64,000 bases of DNA from Rodentolepis nana (lineage: Eukaryota > Platyhelminthes > Cestoda > Cyclophyllidea > Hymenolepididae), in NCBI GenBank assembly GCA_900617975.1, contig UZAE01012055.1:1-64000 (forward strand). The letters run 5' to 3'. Below, one piece after another: positions 1-12,179 of this stretch (its first letter is position 1; every line of letters begins with the position of its first letter). The position numbers were made by a program, and so were the translations under genes. The notes beneath the pieces are model-generated. The model had not been told where the DNA came from. It was given only the letters and a program-made list of their open reading frames with translations, and did not search any database.

Positions 1-34
1 TCTGAAATGCTTCTTTCCAGTCAATATCTGTGAG

Positions 35-359
35 ACGGGGTGTGTGTTAGATTTACCTCCATGTGGTGCACCCTGGGCAACGTATACTCATATGGCAAAA
101 ATGTCTATTAACTGGCAGTTGATTTCTCACTTCAAACTACCATCACCTCACTGTATGTCCTATTCGACTACTTCCATGTACTCACCTCACCTTTTTTCTA
201 CCTTTGTGTCTGTCTCTTTTACATCTTTGAAACACTCTTCTGTTCCCCCCTCTCGACTTTTTTTTCAATTTGAAGTACCTCCTTCTCTGTGAAGCCTGAA
301 GTCAAATAAAGGGCTAATGATAGCCATCAAGACGCCTGCCATTTGGTATAAATATAAAT
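35..359 (+). mobile_element. SINE-like retroposon, copy 1
   Basis: This element of about 325 bases starts ACGGGGTGTGTG, carries the conserved head CCTCCATGTGGTGCACCCTG, has a C-rich middle (GTTCCCCCC), and ends CATTTGGTATAAATATAAAT. It is flanked by an 11-base target-site duplication ATATCTGTGAG (24-34 and 360-370). The variable AAAT tail and the duplication point to target-primed retroposition. An open frame inside the head is also visible in copy 3, but it is interrupted differently in each copy and is not a gene. Confidence 0.75.
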
Positions 360-3300
360 ATATCTGTGAGCCAAAGAAGTCTTACTAAAGCCTTCATGAA
401 GTATATTGATCACATGGATTTAGTAATATTTTCACTCCAGAGATATGCCTTTGTGAGCCTTCAAACAAATTACAACTATTTTGTCAAAAGCTTGTATAAG
501 AAGATACAATTAGATAAAATCTTGTAGAGCGAAAGGGATTTCAAATTTTCGGCCAATTTTCTGTACCAGTTAGTTTGAAAATTCTCAAATGTCTACATTA
601 GTGAAGGACCCATAGACAAATAGGCAAAGTTGTCTACTTCAATTTGGAAGATATCGGCATCTTTACAATCAAAATTGTCAAATTACTTTTCTTTCGTAGT
701 TCAATTCACATCATATTGAAGACCTCATAACAAACTATTTAATTCTAATCTTTGATGAAAGAACTATTTAGTATCTAAATTAAATAGAAGATAGTAAGAA
801 ATACTCATAAAAAGATCTAGGAATGAAAGGGATAAAATCCTATGCCTGAAATTCTTTCAAATCTGTTTGAATCTGCTCCGATTATCCCAACTTAAAATTG
901 GTTGCATGTTGAGCTAACGAAGCTCAAAGCTGCAGTGTGTCCTATCTCATAGCTGGCAATTCATCTTGGTGGCCTCTAAGTTGTCCATAATTTTTATCAA
1001 TAAGGGGTGTACTCCGCTCCTGACAGTTTGACAGTTTGTCAGCGCAAATAGATATTGAACTTTCAAAATTACAAATAAGGGAATGCCCATTTTTCCCAAA
1101 TAGTTGCTAGGCGCCAATTAACTAGACTTTCGTAGAATCTTAAATGGTCTGGTAAAGTGCAGCCGGCTGCGTTAAGTGTCACACATGTAATACAAACTGG
1201 ACTGGTTAAAAACAGCGGAAGTGAGCTAATTGCTTAATAAAAGTGTACAATAATTATCCCTTACTATTCAAACTAGCTACCCAAAACAGGTGGCGCTGTG
1301 GGCTGTATGCTTGCATCAGAAGATGGGAAAAGTTGATTTAGACTTACTAAAAAAGGGCAAATTGCTTATTTTTCGTCCAGTCGACTGATGAATTTTATTC
1401 ATAGAAGTAAGAACTATGATTATTCTAGCAATTTTATATACAAAAAACTAATTATGGGGCACTCTATAGCCCTCAGTAAAATGACAGCACTTTAATGGTA
1501 GCACAAATCATGAGAACTAAATTGAAATTATATAGTGGTCGATTTCGATCGGCAATCAAACCTTCATTAATTGCAAAAGATTTGAGATTGGAAAATACTC
1601 AACTCCTACCTCCATACGAAGAAAGCTAAAACTTTGACTATTCAACCCTCCACCTACCGCGGAATCATGGGAGAGAAATGCTTTTGTGAAAATTCATTCC
1701 CACCACAACAATCGCTTAAAAGGGGTGAATTTTTCAGTTGAGTTGATTAGTGTCTTGGACAAAGGACAAACACAGAGATCACACATGTGTGGTTCAATAG
1801 CGAAAAAGTGAAAGACACCTTTTGTTCTTCATTATAACCTTCTGGTTAATTGAATAAATAATAAATAGATAGAAGATGAGCTAAGCGATAGGTTTAAGAA
1901 GAAAATTTACTCTCCAAAGTTGGTACAAATGATTATTATAAATCATGTAATAGCGCAGACGTTTTTAATAATTTTCTTTACAATAACCACCAATAAGCAC
2001 TATTTTAAATAAAATGCGGTGCCATTGCTTAAATTTGATAAAAAATCCTCTTTTGTTTTTGCCAAACCCTCCACAAATGTTATTGACGATGCTCTGAGAG
2101 GTATGATTTAAAAATGTTGAATATTGTTTAGTTTTTATCTATTATTGAAGCTATTTGCAAAAGGGCAAAACTAAATGAGATTTAAAACTAAAATAGAAAC
2201 TGAGTACTTTTTTAATTTGGTTGGAATACAGGTTATTTGCTAACAAGGTTCCCACAAACTCTCTCGGAATCGGATGCTTTAGTTGCCGCAATGTAACATT
2301 TGAATTCGTCTTATTAAGAGAGCACTTAGTCATTTGTGAATGACTTTATGAGAAAGACAACCTAAAATGTGAATCATTCTTCAAACTGATTTTAACTTTA
2401 TGGGATGGTATTCGAGAGGTGAGAAGTAAAGCACCAGCCAGTGCGGACTACCAACTCATGTTAAAAAAGCCATGAAGGGAGAGCAGTTGATTAAATTAAA
2501 TGTTCACAGACTTAAGCCTTTCAGGAGTAATTAGCAACGTGCCAACTTAGTAACTATAGGAATAAGAGAAGCAACACAAGTTGACGTTTGAGCTTTGCAA
2601 TTCAAACGCCTTTTATTTTCCTGTAAGGACGAGTATGAATAGCTTTGGATTTCGAAAGCTCTCACCAATTGACCCAAATTGATATATACTTTCTGAATGA
2701 AAAAGGTTAATAGAGTATTCACTCAAGGAGGCTATTGCACCCTCACGCATTGGTTTGATCTGTTTTGATTTAACGAATGTATATACGTATATAAACATGT
2801 GAGCATCTTGTGACGAGGTTTAAATACTTAAAATGTGCTTCTCCGCCGCCCATATATTTTTTAAAAATCAAGATCATACTCCGTCCTGTCCAAATCACAT
2901 CATTGATATGATATCTATATCGATTGAGGCTTTTGTACTTTATTTACGACGATGTCTCTAGATAGAACTAAAATAATGACTATGTAAAATGTGAGCTGGA
3001 AATTGAAATCCCCATAAGGAAGTGTGCTTGAAAATACATTTACTGGTCAGTTTAGGGTATTATCGAGAGACTAAGTACATGATTTACTAACTTCAAGCAA
3101 AAATAACCAATAAATGATATTTGCTCTACATTAGCTTTTACGAAATTGGGTTAAAGACCATAACCCAATATTCGTCATCGTTTCAGAGCTTGAATTTTGT
3201 CGTTTTTGAAGGACCGGAATTACTAATACTTGTTTTAAATCATTGGAAAATCTGATCATCACCACTTGTTAGTTTTTTTTATGCTTATTGCATGAAAACG

Positions 3301-4290
3301 ATAAACAATTTTAAAATATATTAATATTAATGAAGATTCTTGAAGCAAACCAACATTCGATACAAATTATTGATTGTCCTTAGACTTTGTTGCAACTGAA
3401 AGTTACCTTTAAAGTCCTCATTTCACTTTGTCTGCACTCTTAAACGTAATCATTTCATTTTCCTTAGATACTCCATTAGAATTTCTCTTCAAATTTTATT
3501 CACTCGAATGTTCTTAAAACATGCTTACAATAAAATTTAACAAATGTCCATTTTTCAAAGCTTTGAATTTGAGCTGATTAATCTTTAACGCAATATTGAG
3601 ATTTATACTCAAATTTTCCTTGAAACAGAAGAAAATGCGCAGCCCAATTTGAGAATCTGCTGTAATGTATAACAGATTAGAATATTTATAGAGGTTTTCT
3701 CTAAGGGTAATCGTTCAGCAAATAAATCTAATAAATATAATTAAAGAGAATTTTCCAGATGTTAAAAGAACAGCCGGATATCAAAGAGTCGTACCTGATT
3801 GTTTTTTAAATCTATCGTTCCTCTATTGAATTCCAGTGCATACCTGCCCACAGTGTCCAATGCTTAATGGCCATTTGTTTAAATGCAATGGAGGGACTTG
3901 CTTCTTAAAGACATTACTTCTAGCGACGGTTGAGATATGAGAATGATTTAACGCATTATTAAATAATTTATATGGCCTTTAAATAGGTTAACTTCATGAG
4001 AAAATTTAATTATTTGGTTAGCCAACACATTAAAATTAGGTATAGCCAAAGTTAAATGGATGGAAACGGGTTTAAAAACGAGTAACAGTAATAGCTTTGC
4101 AATCAACATCAAATAATGGATAGCATTAGGACGCTGATTGGGAAAATAAAAATATACTCAAGAGATTTGGTTAGTTAATAGTTAGTTATCTTGTGTTAGA
4201 GGCTGGATAATTTAGTCAAATAAGTGCTATATTTTATTTCATATCCTTTATCCATACTTCCTTGAAGTAATGTCATGCCTTACGTCTTAC
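360..4290. other. Intron downstream of the FN1 exon (no confident exon seen)
   Basis: This is AT-rich, gene-poor DNA that should lie within or beyond the next intron of the phosphatase gene. The exon carrying the rest of FN1 is expected here or beyond the window edge. I scanned the minus strand for a phase-0 exon with a Y.F.V.AVN motif and found none that convinces. Confidence 0.5.
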
Positions 4291-4580
4291 CTGATTACTA
4301 GCATCTGCGGCCAACGCATTGGCGGAGCTCAAATGACTTGGAAATAGATCGCTAGTAGTACCGATTGTTTGAATCGCGGCGGAGATTTCAGGAGAGAGGG
4401 AGTCAACGTAATCAGGTAGAAAGTGCCGACTTTCAATCCATTGCACAATAAAGGCGGCAACATCTGGAGCAGCGGAAATTGCATTCATGGAGTGAATCAG
4501 TGGCTTGGAAAATGTGAGAATTATCTCCCCAGCGCGCGTTTGTTTCAGCACTCTTGGCTCGCCTGGGGTTGGTGGCAATT
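4291..4580 (-). CDS. LAR-like RPTP exon: first part of fibronectin III domain 1
   Basis: The acceptor is a pyrimidine-rich tract ending TTGATAG and the donor is CAG|GTAAG. The exon is 290 nt, entering in phase 1 and leaving in phase 0, and holds codons 381-477 of the joined frame. It opens with ELPPTPGEPRVL, which matches the Pro-rich start of LAR FN1 directly after Ig3, followed by a B-strand-like EIILTFSKP and a C-strand-like AAFIVQWIES. After that strand come about 45 more residues rich in Ser, Ala and Leu before the exon ends. This is much longer than the roughly 20 residues found there in vertebrate LAR, so the C'-E region looks expanded. The E to G strands (the usual Y.F.V.AVN motif) must lie in an exon below 4291, which I could not identify confidently. 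The continuing exon is therefore missing from this annotation. Confidence 0.8.
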
Positions 4581-7346
4581 CTATCAAGAAACAGGAAGTA
4601 GATCAAATAAGTAGAGTTCTACTTGATTTCAGATTGGAGATAACTAAGTTTATCTCCACTTTTAAATGCAAAGAATGGTTCAAGCAAGCCAATGAATCTA
4701 GAAATGAGAATTCTAAATGTCTGTAGAACTTTGAAAATGCGATTTTCCTGCATTGAGTTCATATTCTCACAAATACACTCCTTGCAGCATAATCGGGTTT
4801 TATTAAGTTTTGATGGTTGATTTACATTTACTCCGTTGTACATTTATCATAAGTATTGGAGTTATTTGCACATTAGACCTCACTGGCTGGTAAATTGTAA
4901 GCATTATAGGGTAAAATTTCCATTTTCTAATAATAAAGCTGAAAATTAATATAATATTTGGTATCCCAACCAACCATCTTAGTTCAAAAGTGCCAAATCA
5001 AGTAGATTTGCACTTGGTGAATGTGCAAGACCATAATAGAGGATATGTTTGTAAAATAACAAAGTTTTAGAATAGTTTACTTTTGAATGGATCTTGAATT
5101 AAACCGTTTCAAGTGGACGAAATTCAAATTTCGCCAATATCTCTGAAGTGTTTTCTATTACCCACTTGGGAACTAAATGGTGGTTTCTAGTAATTTAAAA
5201 CACTTTGCAATGCGTCTGCATTAAATCTTATTGGTCTAAGAATGAAGGCGTTTTTTAACCAATTTGCCGATTTAATCTCTATGACTTTCAACTGAGCCCT
5301 CGAGCATTGAAGTTGAAAAAAATTCACAAAGTTTGCATGTAAACAACTAATTCAATGAAAGAAATAATAGCACGCCCAGTGTGTTAGCTTTAATCTCTGC
5401 TTGACCTACTTGCCACTCTGGATCGCAATAAAATGACTATCTTATTTGGAGGAGTGCGCGATAGAGGTACCTCCACGTAGTGCATCCTGGACAACGCATG
5501 CTCATACAGCAAAAAGTCTATAAACCGACAATTGATTTCTGACTTCAGACTACTATGACCCGACTGTTAGCCCAATTCCACCACTTCACGACATTCACCT
5601 TACCCAACTCTCTACCTTTGCATTTGTCTATTCTACATCTGTGAATCACTCTTTTCTCGACATTTTGTGACTTTGGTGTTTCTCTCTTCTGTGAAGTCCA
5701 AAGTCAACCAATGGTCTAATGATATCTATCATAAAGACTGCCATTTGATATAAATAAATATTTCCTTTTTAAAAGACCATATTTCGCTCACAAATCAGGT
5801 CAAAATTTAAGATTCCCTTTCACTCTCCTTTATAACTTTATTCATAAGCTCTTCAGTTCTAAGATAGTCATACAGTTAAGGTTGTGCCACGAAACCCAAT
5901 ACGCACTTCAAGTTCACCTCTCCTATAAACAAATCAGTAAACTTCAGGCTAATCTTAGCATATCGTTCATGAAACAGTGAGAAATCTCACCTTGCTTTTT
6001 TAATAAAGGTAGCCTTGATCAGAATTAACGCTTAGAGTCATAACGATCATATTTTAATGACCCATTATGTTTTTGACGCGTTGTAGTGTCAAAAAATGAA
6101 CTGGTTAGAGATATGTTCAGTATCCTTCATCTCCCCATTTGCACTAGTTATTGCCCCAGAGCGATCTCCTTTTACTGCAAGACTTTAAAAATAGCCATTT
6201 ATTTATTTTAATCAATGAAAAAAGTGGTTATCAACCAAGACTTTGGTGAATCTAGGATTGGAATTCTTGAAAAAACAATCGATATGGCGCTTCCTACTCT
6301 ATATAATCTTAATTTCCTTCTGAATAAAGTTTAAATACATTAAAAGCTGAATTTATTGTAGTTCGATCGCTTGCAAACAAGATTCGGATATGGCACAGCT
6401 CTTTCATACAGAATCTTAAAATAATAAGCAACTGCCAACTCCTAATAATCACGAATGTACGAGACACATGACTACTGGGTGAAAGCGTTCTTATTTGGCT
6501 TGCAATTAAATTAGCTCCTTGCAAATAATTCCCGTCTATGCAAGTTATAAAAACTCTCTAGGGCACCATCAAAGGGAAATGCGATTTGAAGGTGAGGCCT
6601 CTACTTCCAAACACCTCTAGGCAATCTGTAGATAATAATGATTGGAGAAAAGTCTAATTTCCCCAATAGACTTAGTTTTTATTAGTCATTACCCATAGAA
6701 ATGACTAATATCAGAGTTATTAATTGGAATTTCTGTGAAAAATATTTTAATGTAGAAGTATCGAAATTATTTCCCGTGAATAACGCTGCTTAAAGTGCAT
6801 TTAATTTTAAATTTGAATTGAAAATGAATGGTAGAATTATTTGAGGATAAATTCAAAGATAATTATTGATTACTCACATTTCATTAAGTTCAAATATGGA
6901 TGCTCATTCTTTTGAGATTGCCGCGTTAGTTGCAGAATTGCTTGCCACCATAAATAATTAATATTAAAGTAAAATCATTGGCGATTGTAGACAATGTTAT
7001 ATCATTTAAACAACGATAATTGAACATTTCATTCGGAAAGCTTGATCAACGGCTCAGATTAATCACATATACAACAAGATCTGAATGTAACATGCACAAG
7101 CTTGCTCATGGACTTAAGAGCCAAATTCTGACATTTAAACTTGAACGAAAGCAGGGTGTGGTTCATTAGCCTGCACCCGATAAGCGGGGAAATAGTATAA
7201 ACGACCCTATTGATGCTTAGACTAGTTCTCTTATGCCTTCCTTCCCTCCTAATTAAATAATTCTACTACTCCTCATTCGTATTCAATTTCCTATTAGTAA
7301 AATTGACGCTTCCAGATCTTTACCATGAGTAGTTGGAAGAAGTTAC
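4581..7346 (-). other. Intron between the Ig3 and FN1 exons
   Basis: Apart from SINE-like copy 2, nothing recognisable was seen. Donor AAAG|GTAAC at 7346 and acceptor TTGATAG| at 4581. Confidence 0.7.
5451..5760 (+). mobile_element. SINE-like retroposon, copy 2 (diverged)
   Basis: It shares the head (TACCTCCACGTAGTGCATCCTGG), the middle (ATTTGTCTATTCTACATCTGTGAATCACTC) and the tail (GAAGTCCAAAGTCAACCAATGGTCTAATG ... CATTTGATATAAATAAATA) of copies 1 and 3. It has more substitutions and lacks the C-run. No clear target-site duplication remains, which suggests an older insertion. It sits inside the intron between FN1 and Ig3. Confidence 0.65.
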
Positions 7347-7625
7347 CTTTAACGACAATTGAAACGTGATGAATTGCCTGTCCCATGGAGGATGCTGCCA
7401 CACAGGAAATATTTCTGGTTTCATTCAAATTGGTCAGTAGCAAGCGAGCAGTCCCAGGTGGTTGTCTGTCCATCATATTGCGGAAAAGTTGTGTATCACG
7501 CTCGAACCAAGCTACTGTTGGCACAGGCACCCCAACAGCAGTGCAGGCGAGAGTGATTTGACCGCCGGGTGAAACCACTTGCTGGGTCGCCGGAACGGAG
7601 GTGAAGTGTGGTCGAAAACGTTCAG
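7347..7625 (-). CDS. LAR-like RPTP exon: complete Ig domain 3
   Basis: The acceptor ends CATTTAG and the donor is AAAG|GTAAC. The exon is 279 nt and symmetric (phase 1 in, phase 1 out), covering codons 288-381. It encodes a whole C2-type Ig domain: RPHFTSVPATQQVVSPGGQ, then C315 in ITLACTAVGVP, W327, and C362 in NISCVAASSMG. It matches vertebrate LAR Ig3 (PRF...PGGS..LTC.AVG.P and NYTCVA.SS.G) along its length. Two overlapping N-glycosylation sequons are visible, N355-E-T and N359-I-S. The Tyr normally two residues before the second Cys is Ile. Because the exon is symmetric, skipping it would remove Ig3 cleanly, but there is no evidence that this happens. Confidence 0.9.
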
Positions 7626-8524
7626 CTAAATGTGTTGAGAATAGCATGAACATGTCAATATATATATGCTAATTTAAAGCTCAATCTGTGCATTTCAATG
7701 CATCCGAAACATCGAAGCTAGTATGTTATGCAAAAAGTTTCAATGGTACGCATTTGAAATTTGTGCACTAACAGACATGACAATTATTTAACTTACTCTC
7801 GATTTGATCGTACTTTTTGGCTGAGCTCAAATTTAAACACCCTTTTATCCTATCTTCTAGTCAATTTTAATAATGGTTATTTAAATATGACTTGTCGTGT
7901 CAGCTGAAACAATTGACAGAAACTTATTTCATTCATGATAAATTTTTTTGGGTACAAAAGTATGCTAATTATGAATTAACAGCAACCAGAGAGCAGGCTA
8001 TCGTGCATAGAATAGATGACAAGATGTCATATCTATAGCCAAACCAGAGTTTCGTGCACTAATTTTTCATACATGATAACAAATAAACCGGCAAAAAAGG
8101 AATAGCAATCTGCAAAATTCCGCGATCATTTAAAGCGAGCAAGCCAAATCAGAGTTCAGACCTACTTTTGAGAGCAATAAGCTGCAAGGCTTCCTCTATA
8201 TCCTCTGTAAAATAGAAGGCATTAGTGCATTTAAGCAAAGTATATAACCAATTACCTTAATTATTACGTTAGATACCACGCTTTCCGTAGGAGCTCAAAA
8301 GGAAGAAACATTCGAGCCATAGAATTATACTACTGACTTACGCAAATGAGAAAATGCGTAATTAATTTAATCATTAATGATTTGAAGTAGATTTTTAATT
8401 AATATTTTTAAGAGATAAATCTTGGGGCATTTGCTCACTTAATAGAAACTAAATAGGAATTTCTTAAAAAAAACTGAATTTTAATTAGCAAATAGAGTAT
8501 GCTTAAGGGTAGTGAAGCACTTAC
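7626..8524 (-). other. Introns flanking the 39-nt mini-exon
   Basis: The two introns, 7626-8165 (540 nt) and 8205-8524 (320 nt), are the shortest found here. If the mini-exon is skipped they become one 899-nt intron. No other exon is apparent. Confidence 0.65.
8166..8204 (-). CDS. LAR-like RPTP 39-nt cassette mini-exon in the Ig2-Ig3 linker
   Basis: The acceptor is strong (TTCTATTTTACAG) and the donor is AAAA|GTAGGT. The exon is 39 nt, phase 1 in and phase 1 out, so including or skipping it keeps the frame. It encodes (E)DIEEALQLIALK(T), an acidic then hydrophobic stretch between the end of Ig2 (codon 275) and the start of Ig3 (codon 288). If it is skipped, the Ig2 exon joins directly to Ig3 as MVR-A-ERFRPHF. 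The place is the same as the vertebrate mini-exon B (the short ELRE-type insert), which is alternatively spliced in type IIa RPTPs and changes ligand choice by altering the Ig2-Ig3 angle. Alternative use here is inferred from symmetry and position. Confidence 0.75.
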
Positions 8525-8641
8525 CTCGAACCATGAGGCTTTCCCCTGGAGAAATGCGAGTTCCATGAGAATTTGTCGCTGTGCATTCATATTTACCTTC
8601 ATCATCCTCAATTAACTTTGAGATTTTGAGACTGCCAGCAG
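8525..8641 (-). CDS. LAR-like RPTP exon: second half of Ig domain 2
   Basis: The acceptor ends GTTAAAG and the donor is CGAG|GTAAGT. The exon is 117 nt, phase 1 in and out, covering codons 236-275. It encodes AAGSLKISKLIEDDEGKYEC and then TATNSHGTRISPGESLMVR, the E-F-G strands of Ig2 with the complete D.GKY.C motif and C255. This corresponds closely to the vertebrate LAR segment GALQI...DQGKYECVATNSAGTRYS. The 5' boundary lies exactly where vertebrate mini-exon A can be inserted. Confidence 0.88.
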
Positions 8642-9460
8642 CTTTAACGAAAAAAAGGGAGGGAAAGTTGAATGCATCTTAGTCACAAACTGTCTCAGTT
8701 TTTTTACTCCAAGAGTCAAGCGTACCGCCTTTTGTTTTACTATGACTAATTGACTTTAAAATTTGACTAAGTCGAAATCAGACGTGCTGACTCTACATTT
8801 AGAGGTTAAATCGAAACTCGGCTTCGGGGTTTTGCAAACGTTGTCTTGTGTTGAATTTTGTTGTAAACAAGGGAAGTAAAATCAACAAGTTTAAAATTAT
8901 AGACCAATTTAAGGAAGGATTGAAGAAAGTATTCTTTTCTTCAAAAAAAGGATATTTACGACAATGATTACGATATCCAGAGAAGTTCTTGTTTTGATGA
9001 GTTTTCTTTTCTGTCAAGGCAAATAATATATGAAATCCGGAAATCTAGTCGACACTTATATAGAGTAAATTTGAAAATGCTTCAAGTTCACCATTAATAT
9101 CTGCAAATTTTATTTTAATTTCAAGATATAAACATTAATAAGTTGAATTCTTCAAGGTCTTTTGCCTTCACATACCTTTTACTCTTTTCTCTAACCAATC
9201 GAAAATTCTCTTTTCAAATACAGAAGAGTACAGAATTCGCCGTTTAGGCATTTGATCGCATAGGACAAAATGGGCGGAAATTTCCTTTTGTATACTGAAA
9301 TAACAATCGAGTCTCTATCTCACTTTAAGTAGGCATGCGTATTAGCCGCGATATTTCAAAGTTCCCTGTTTCTATAAGTAAATGGATTTTGAGTATTTTT
9401 TGGGTGTGTGTGATCGCAAACACAAAGAACATTCGGAGCCATTTTAGAGAATTCCACCTC

Positions 9461-9502
9461 TTCCCTCTCCCCCCGCTCTCCCCCCGCTCACCCCCCTCTC
9501 CA
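9461..9502. repeat. CT/C-rich short tandem repeat
   Basis: Two to three imperfect copies of an 11-base CTCTCCCCCCG-like unit, pyrimidine-only apart from single G and A bases. Confidence 0.7.
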
Positions 9503-12153
9503 CATTCTGCTTAATGTCATGAGTATTTCATGAAGAGATTGTATGCAATCGACTTGCTTTGTTGAAAATGCAAAGTATCTGATTCTGCTGCTTAATGTAT
9601 CTACTTTCTTGTTAAGTGCTATTACAAAGTAAAGTGGGGTACGCAGAAAACAATAATTCGGAATGGAAACCGGGTGAAACCTTGTTTTAATAAATGAAAA
9701 TGTTTCGCACGAAACCCGAATATTATCCGCAATAGCTTCTACTTAACGAGAGAACGAAAGATTATCTACATTTTACGATTCGTTTTATGGGACCAATTGA
9801 CTGTCCAAGAAAGCACTTTAAGACAATTTGCAAATTAATTTATTATTCAGCATTTATTCAAGTTAAATCAGCTTTATTTAAGATATAATCAACATGTTTG
9901 ATAATTTACTTTATCAATACTTGCTTTTAAATGCTAATCAAACTATTTTTTAGTTAATTATATTAATTGATGTATAAGATATATTAAAAGCAAATAATTG
10001 CTCTAACTGCACTCTCCGACTTAGGGCCTTAACTTAAGGATTAAACAAATGTAATTAATAAACTAATTAAACTTGGCACAATTTTAATCGAAACTAGTTA
10101 TTTTTTTCAATCTTACTTCTTGTTGTCACTAAGTTGGAACGAAATATGAATTCGGAGATAACGTGAAGATAAAGCCACGATGTCTCATAACCTTGTGAAT
10201 CATGGGTAGAAAGAAAAAGGCTTAACTTTTTTCTTTCAAATTGAGCGTTTAATTTATTCTTAATGTCAGGATTTACGAAGGGGTGTTAAGCGTAAATATT
10301 GGGGTCTTAAACGTGAATTTACATTCATTTTGTTGAAACATTTAAACTGAAATGTAACCGGGATAAATAAAATCTTTGAGATCAGATATATTCGGACCCC
10401 TAGAAGGGCTTAAATAGTTTCGCATACTATGTACTAGTTTACTCAGATATTATGTTTTCCAAACATTGAGCACACAAACTCACTGAGGAACTTACTAGAT
10501 AAATGAGGTAATTTTTAAATTTTAGCACCTTATCATAAAGCTTTGAACTAATTTTTTGCAACAAAGTTAGGAATAAATGAAAAATAGATTTCTTTAGATT
10601 TTCTTGACTTTATTTCCCATTTCTAGTCAACTCTTTTCCTTCATCTCTTGCTTATGATTATTAAATATGGAAAATTCGTTTGAAATTGTTAAATCATTTT
10701 AAAAATTAAGCAAGAGAAAGCACATTTTTGCTTAGTTCACAGACCGTGTTTTCAGAGCTGCTATTAACCCAGAAATAAATTTTAAAAATTTAAAAATCCC
10801 ATTTCTTGATCAAATAGCAAATTGCTTCGTCCATATTAAAGATTGAGGAGTTTCTTTTAATTCCACAATAAAACAATTGCATGTGCCTTCTTGTTTTTAG
10901 CGTGTATCACGGTAGTTTAGGAAAAATAAAAGTACTAAATGAGCATGTAGAATGAATCGTCAGGCGTACTCGTGTAATCGAGTCGTGCTTAGCCTATTAC
11001 CTTTCTGTCCTTATTTTTAGATATGGAAAAGTACCTGTCTGGTAAGATGTAAGATGTATTGCCGAAGGTGGAATTAAAGGGGAGCATGATTGGCTTTCAT
11101 TGACCTAAATGGGAGGAAAATATGCCCATTTAACTCCAATCATACAGGTCTTCAGTTAAGAGTTGAACGGGCACCCAAATGACACAAGCCGTCAGTGGAG
11201 CGGAAGCATTTGATAAATAGAACGAATCATAGAGCTCACGTTAAGGAACTGGTAACATTCTATTTATGCAATTAAATTCGTTAGATCATTAGTAAAAAGA
11301 AGGATTTCAATAACCGAAACAATGTCCTAGATCATATGTTATTTTTTGATATCGGCATCCTCGTTTTGACATACTGATAGCCGATATTGCGTCCGTAGGC
11401 TTCGTCTTCACTGCCCAGGGAACTAATGAATATTCTCTGTCTTTGCAATTAGGATAAGCAGGACTGTTAATTTTGTGATCTGATTGTCTCGTGTCTTGTT
11501 TTCGAACTTATCTTTGTCTTGCCTTAGTTAAATCCCCCTAAGTAGGTCTCGAAACAAAGTGTTCTTTTCTTTCAAGAGTTTTACCAAGAAAATCACTTGG
11601 TTGCCAAAGAGCATTTAATAATGCCTACAATTTTATAAAGTCCTAGACTTCTCATTACTTAGTAATAATAATGCAATAGCGTCTCATCAACTCAATTCCT
11701 AGCAATAGGCTCAAATCAATCATAAAGCAGCATCAGACTGCGGCTATAACTGAAGCCCTCTTTTAGTAAACCTTCCTGATAGAGTTTCGTTTCGGTCTAA
11801 CTCAGACTATGCATCCCATTTAACCCGATTCTCACGGTTTTTGACCAGAACAAACCCGACTGTCACTGAAGCATTAAAGAACCAAAACACAATGGCAAAG
11901 GCATCCTTCGCTTTTCTGTATATTCACCGAACCGAATGAATTCTTGCAAACTAAAAAAGCGAAAATGCTATGGTTCAAGTGGTTTTCTTTATTTAATCAC
12001 CAATAAAACAAAGATAGATTTACTAACAGAAAGTTTAGCAGAAGTATATTTGGCAGAGATTAAAATCTGGAAAACGGAAAGACTTTTCTTAAAAACTCTT
12101 TTTTGTATCGATATGTACAAGTAGTGCAACTAATCAATAAAATATTAATTAAA

Positions 12154-12179
12154 AACCGGGATTTTCCGAAAATCCGGTT
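12154..12179. repeat. Short near-perfect hairpin
   Basis: AACCGGGATTTT and AAAATCCGGTT form an inverted repeat with one extra G and a CCG loop. Its core TTTTCCGAAAATCC (12162-12175) recurs inverted at 12312-12325. Confidence 0.6.

Noticed and set aside
44..292. Open frame beginning MLDLPPCGAPW on the plus strand, with a similar one at 62886-63083
   Set aside because: Both lie in copies of the same SINE-like element and break differently; the third copy does not keep the frame.
2151..2333. Minus-strand peptide NVTLRQLKHPIPREF with an acceptor-like AG upstream, considered as the rest of FN1
   Set aside because: The TLRQL.P pattern loosely recalls an FN3 E strand, but the F-strand Y.F.V.AVN motif is missing, and no good donor follows.
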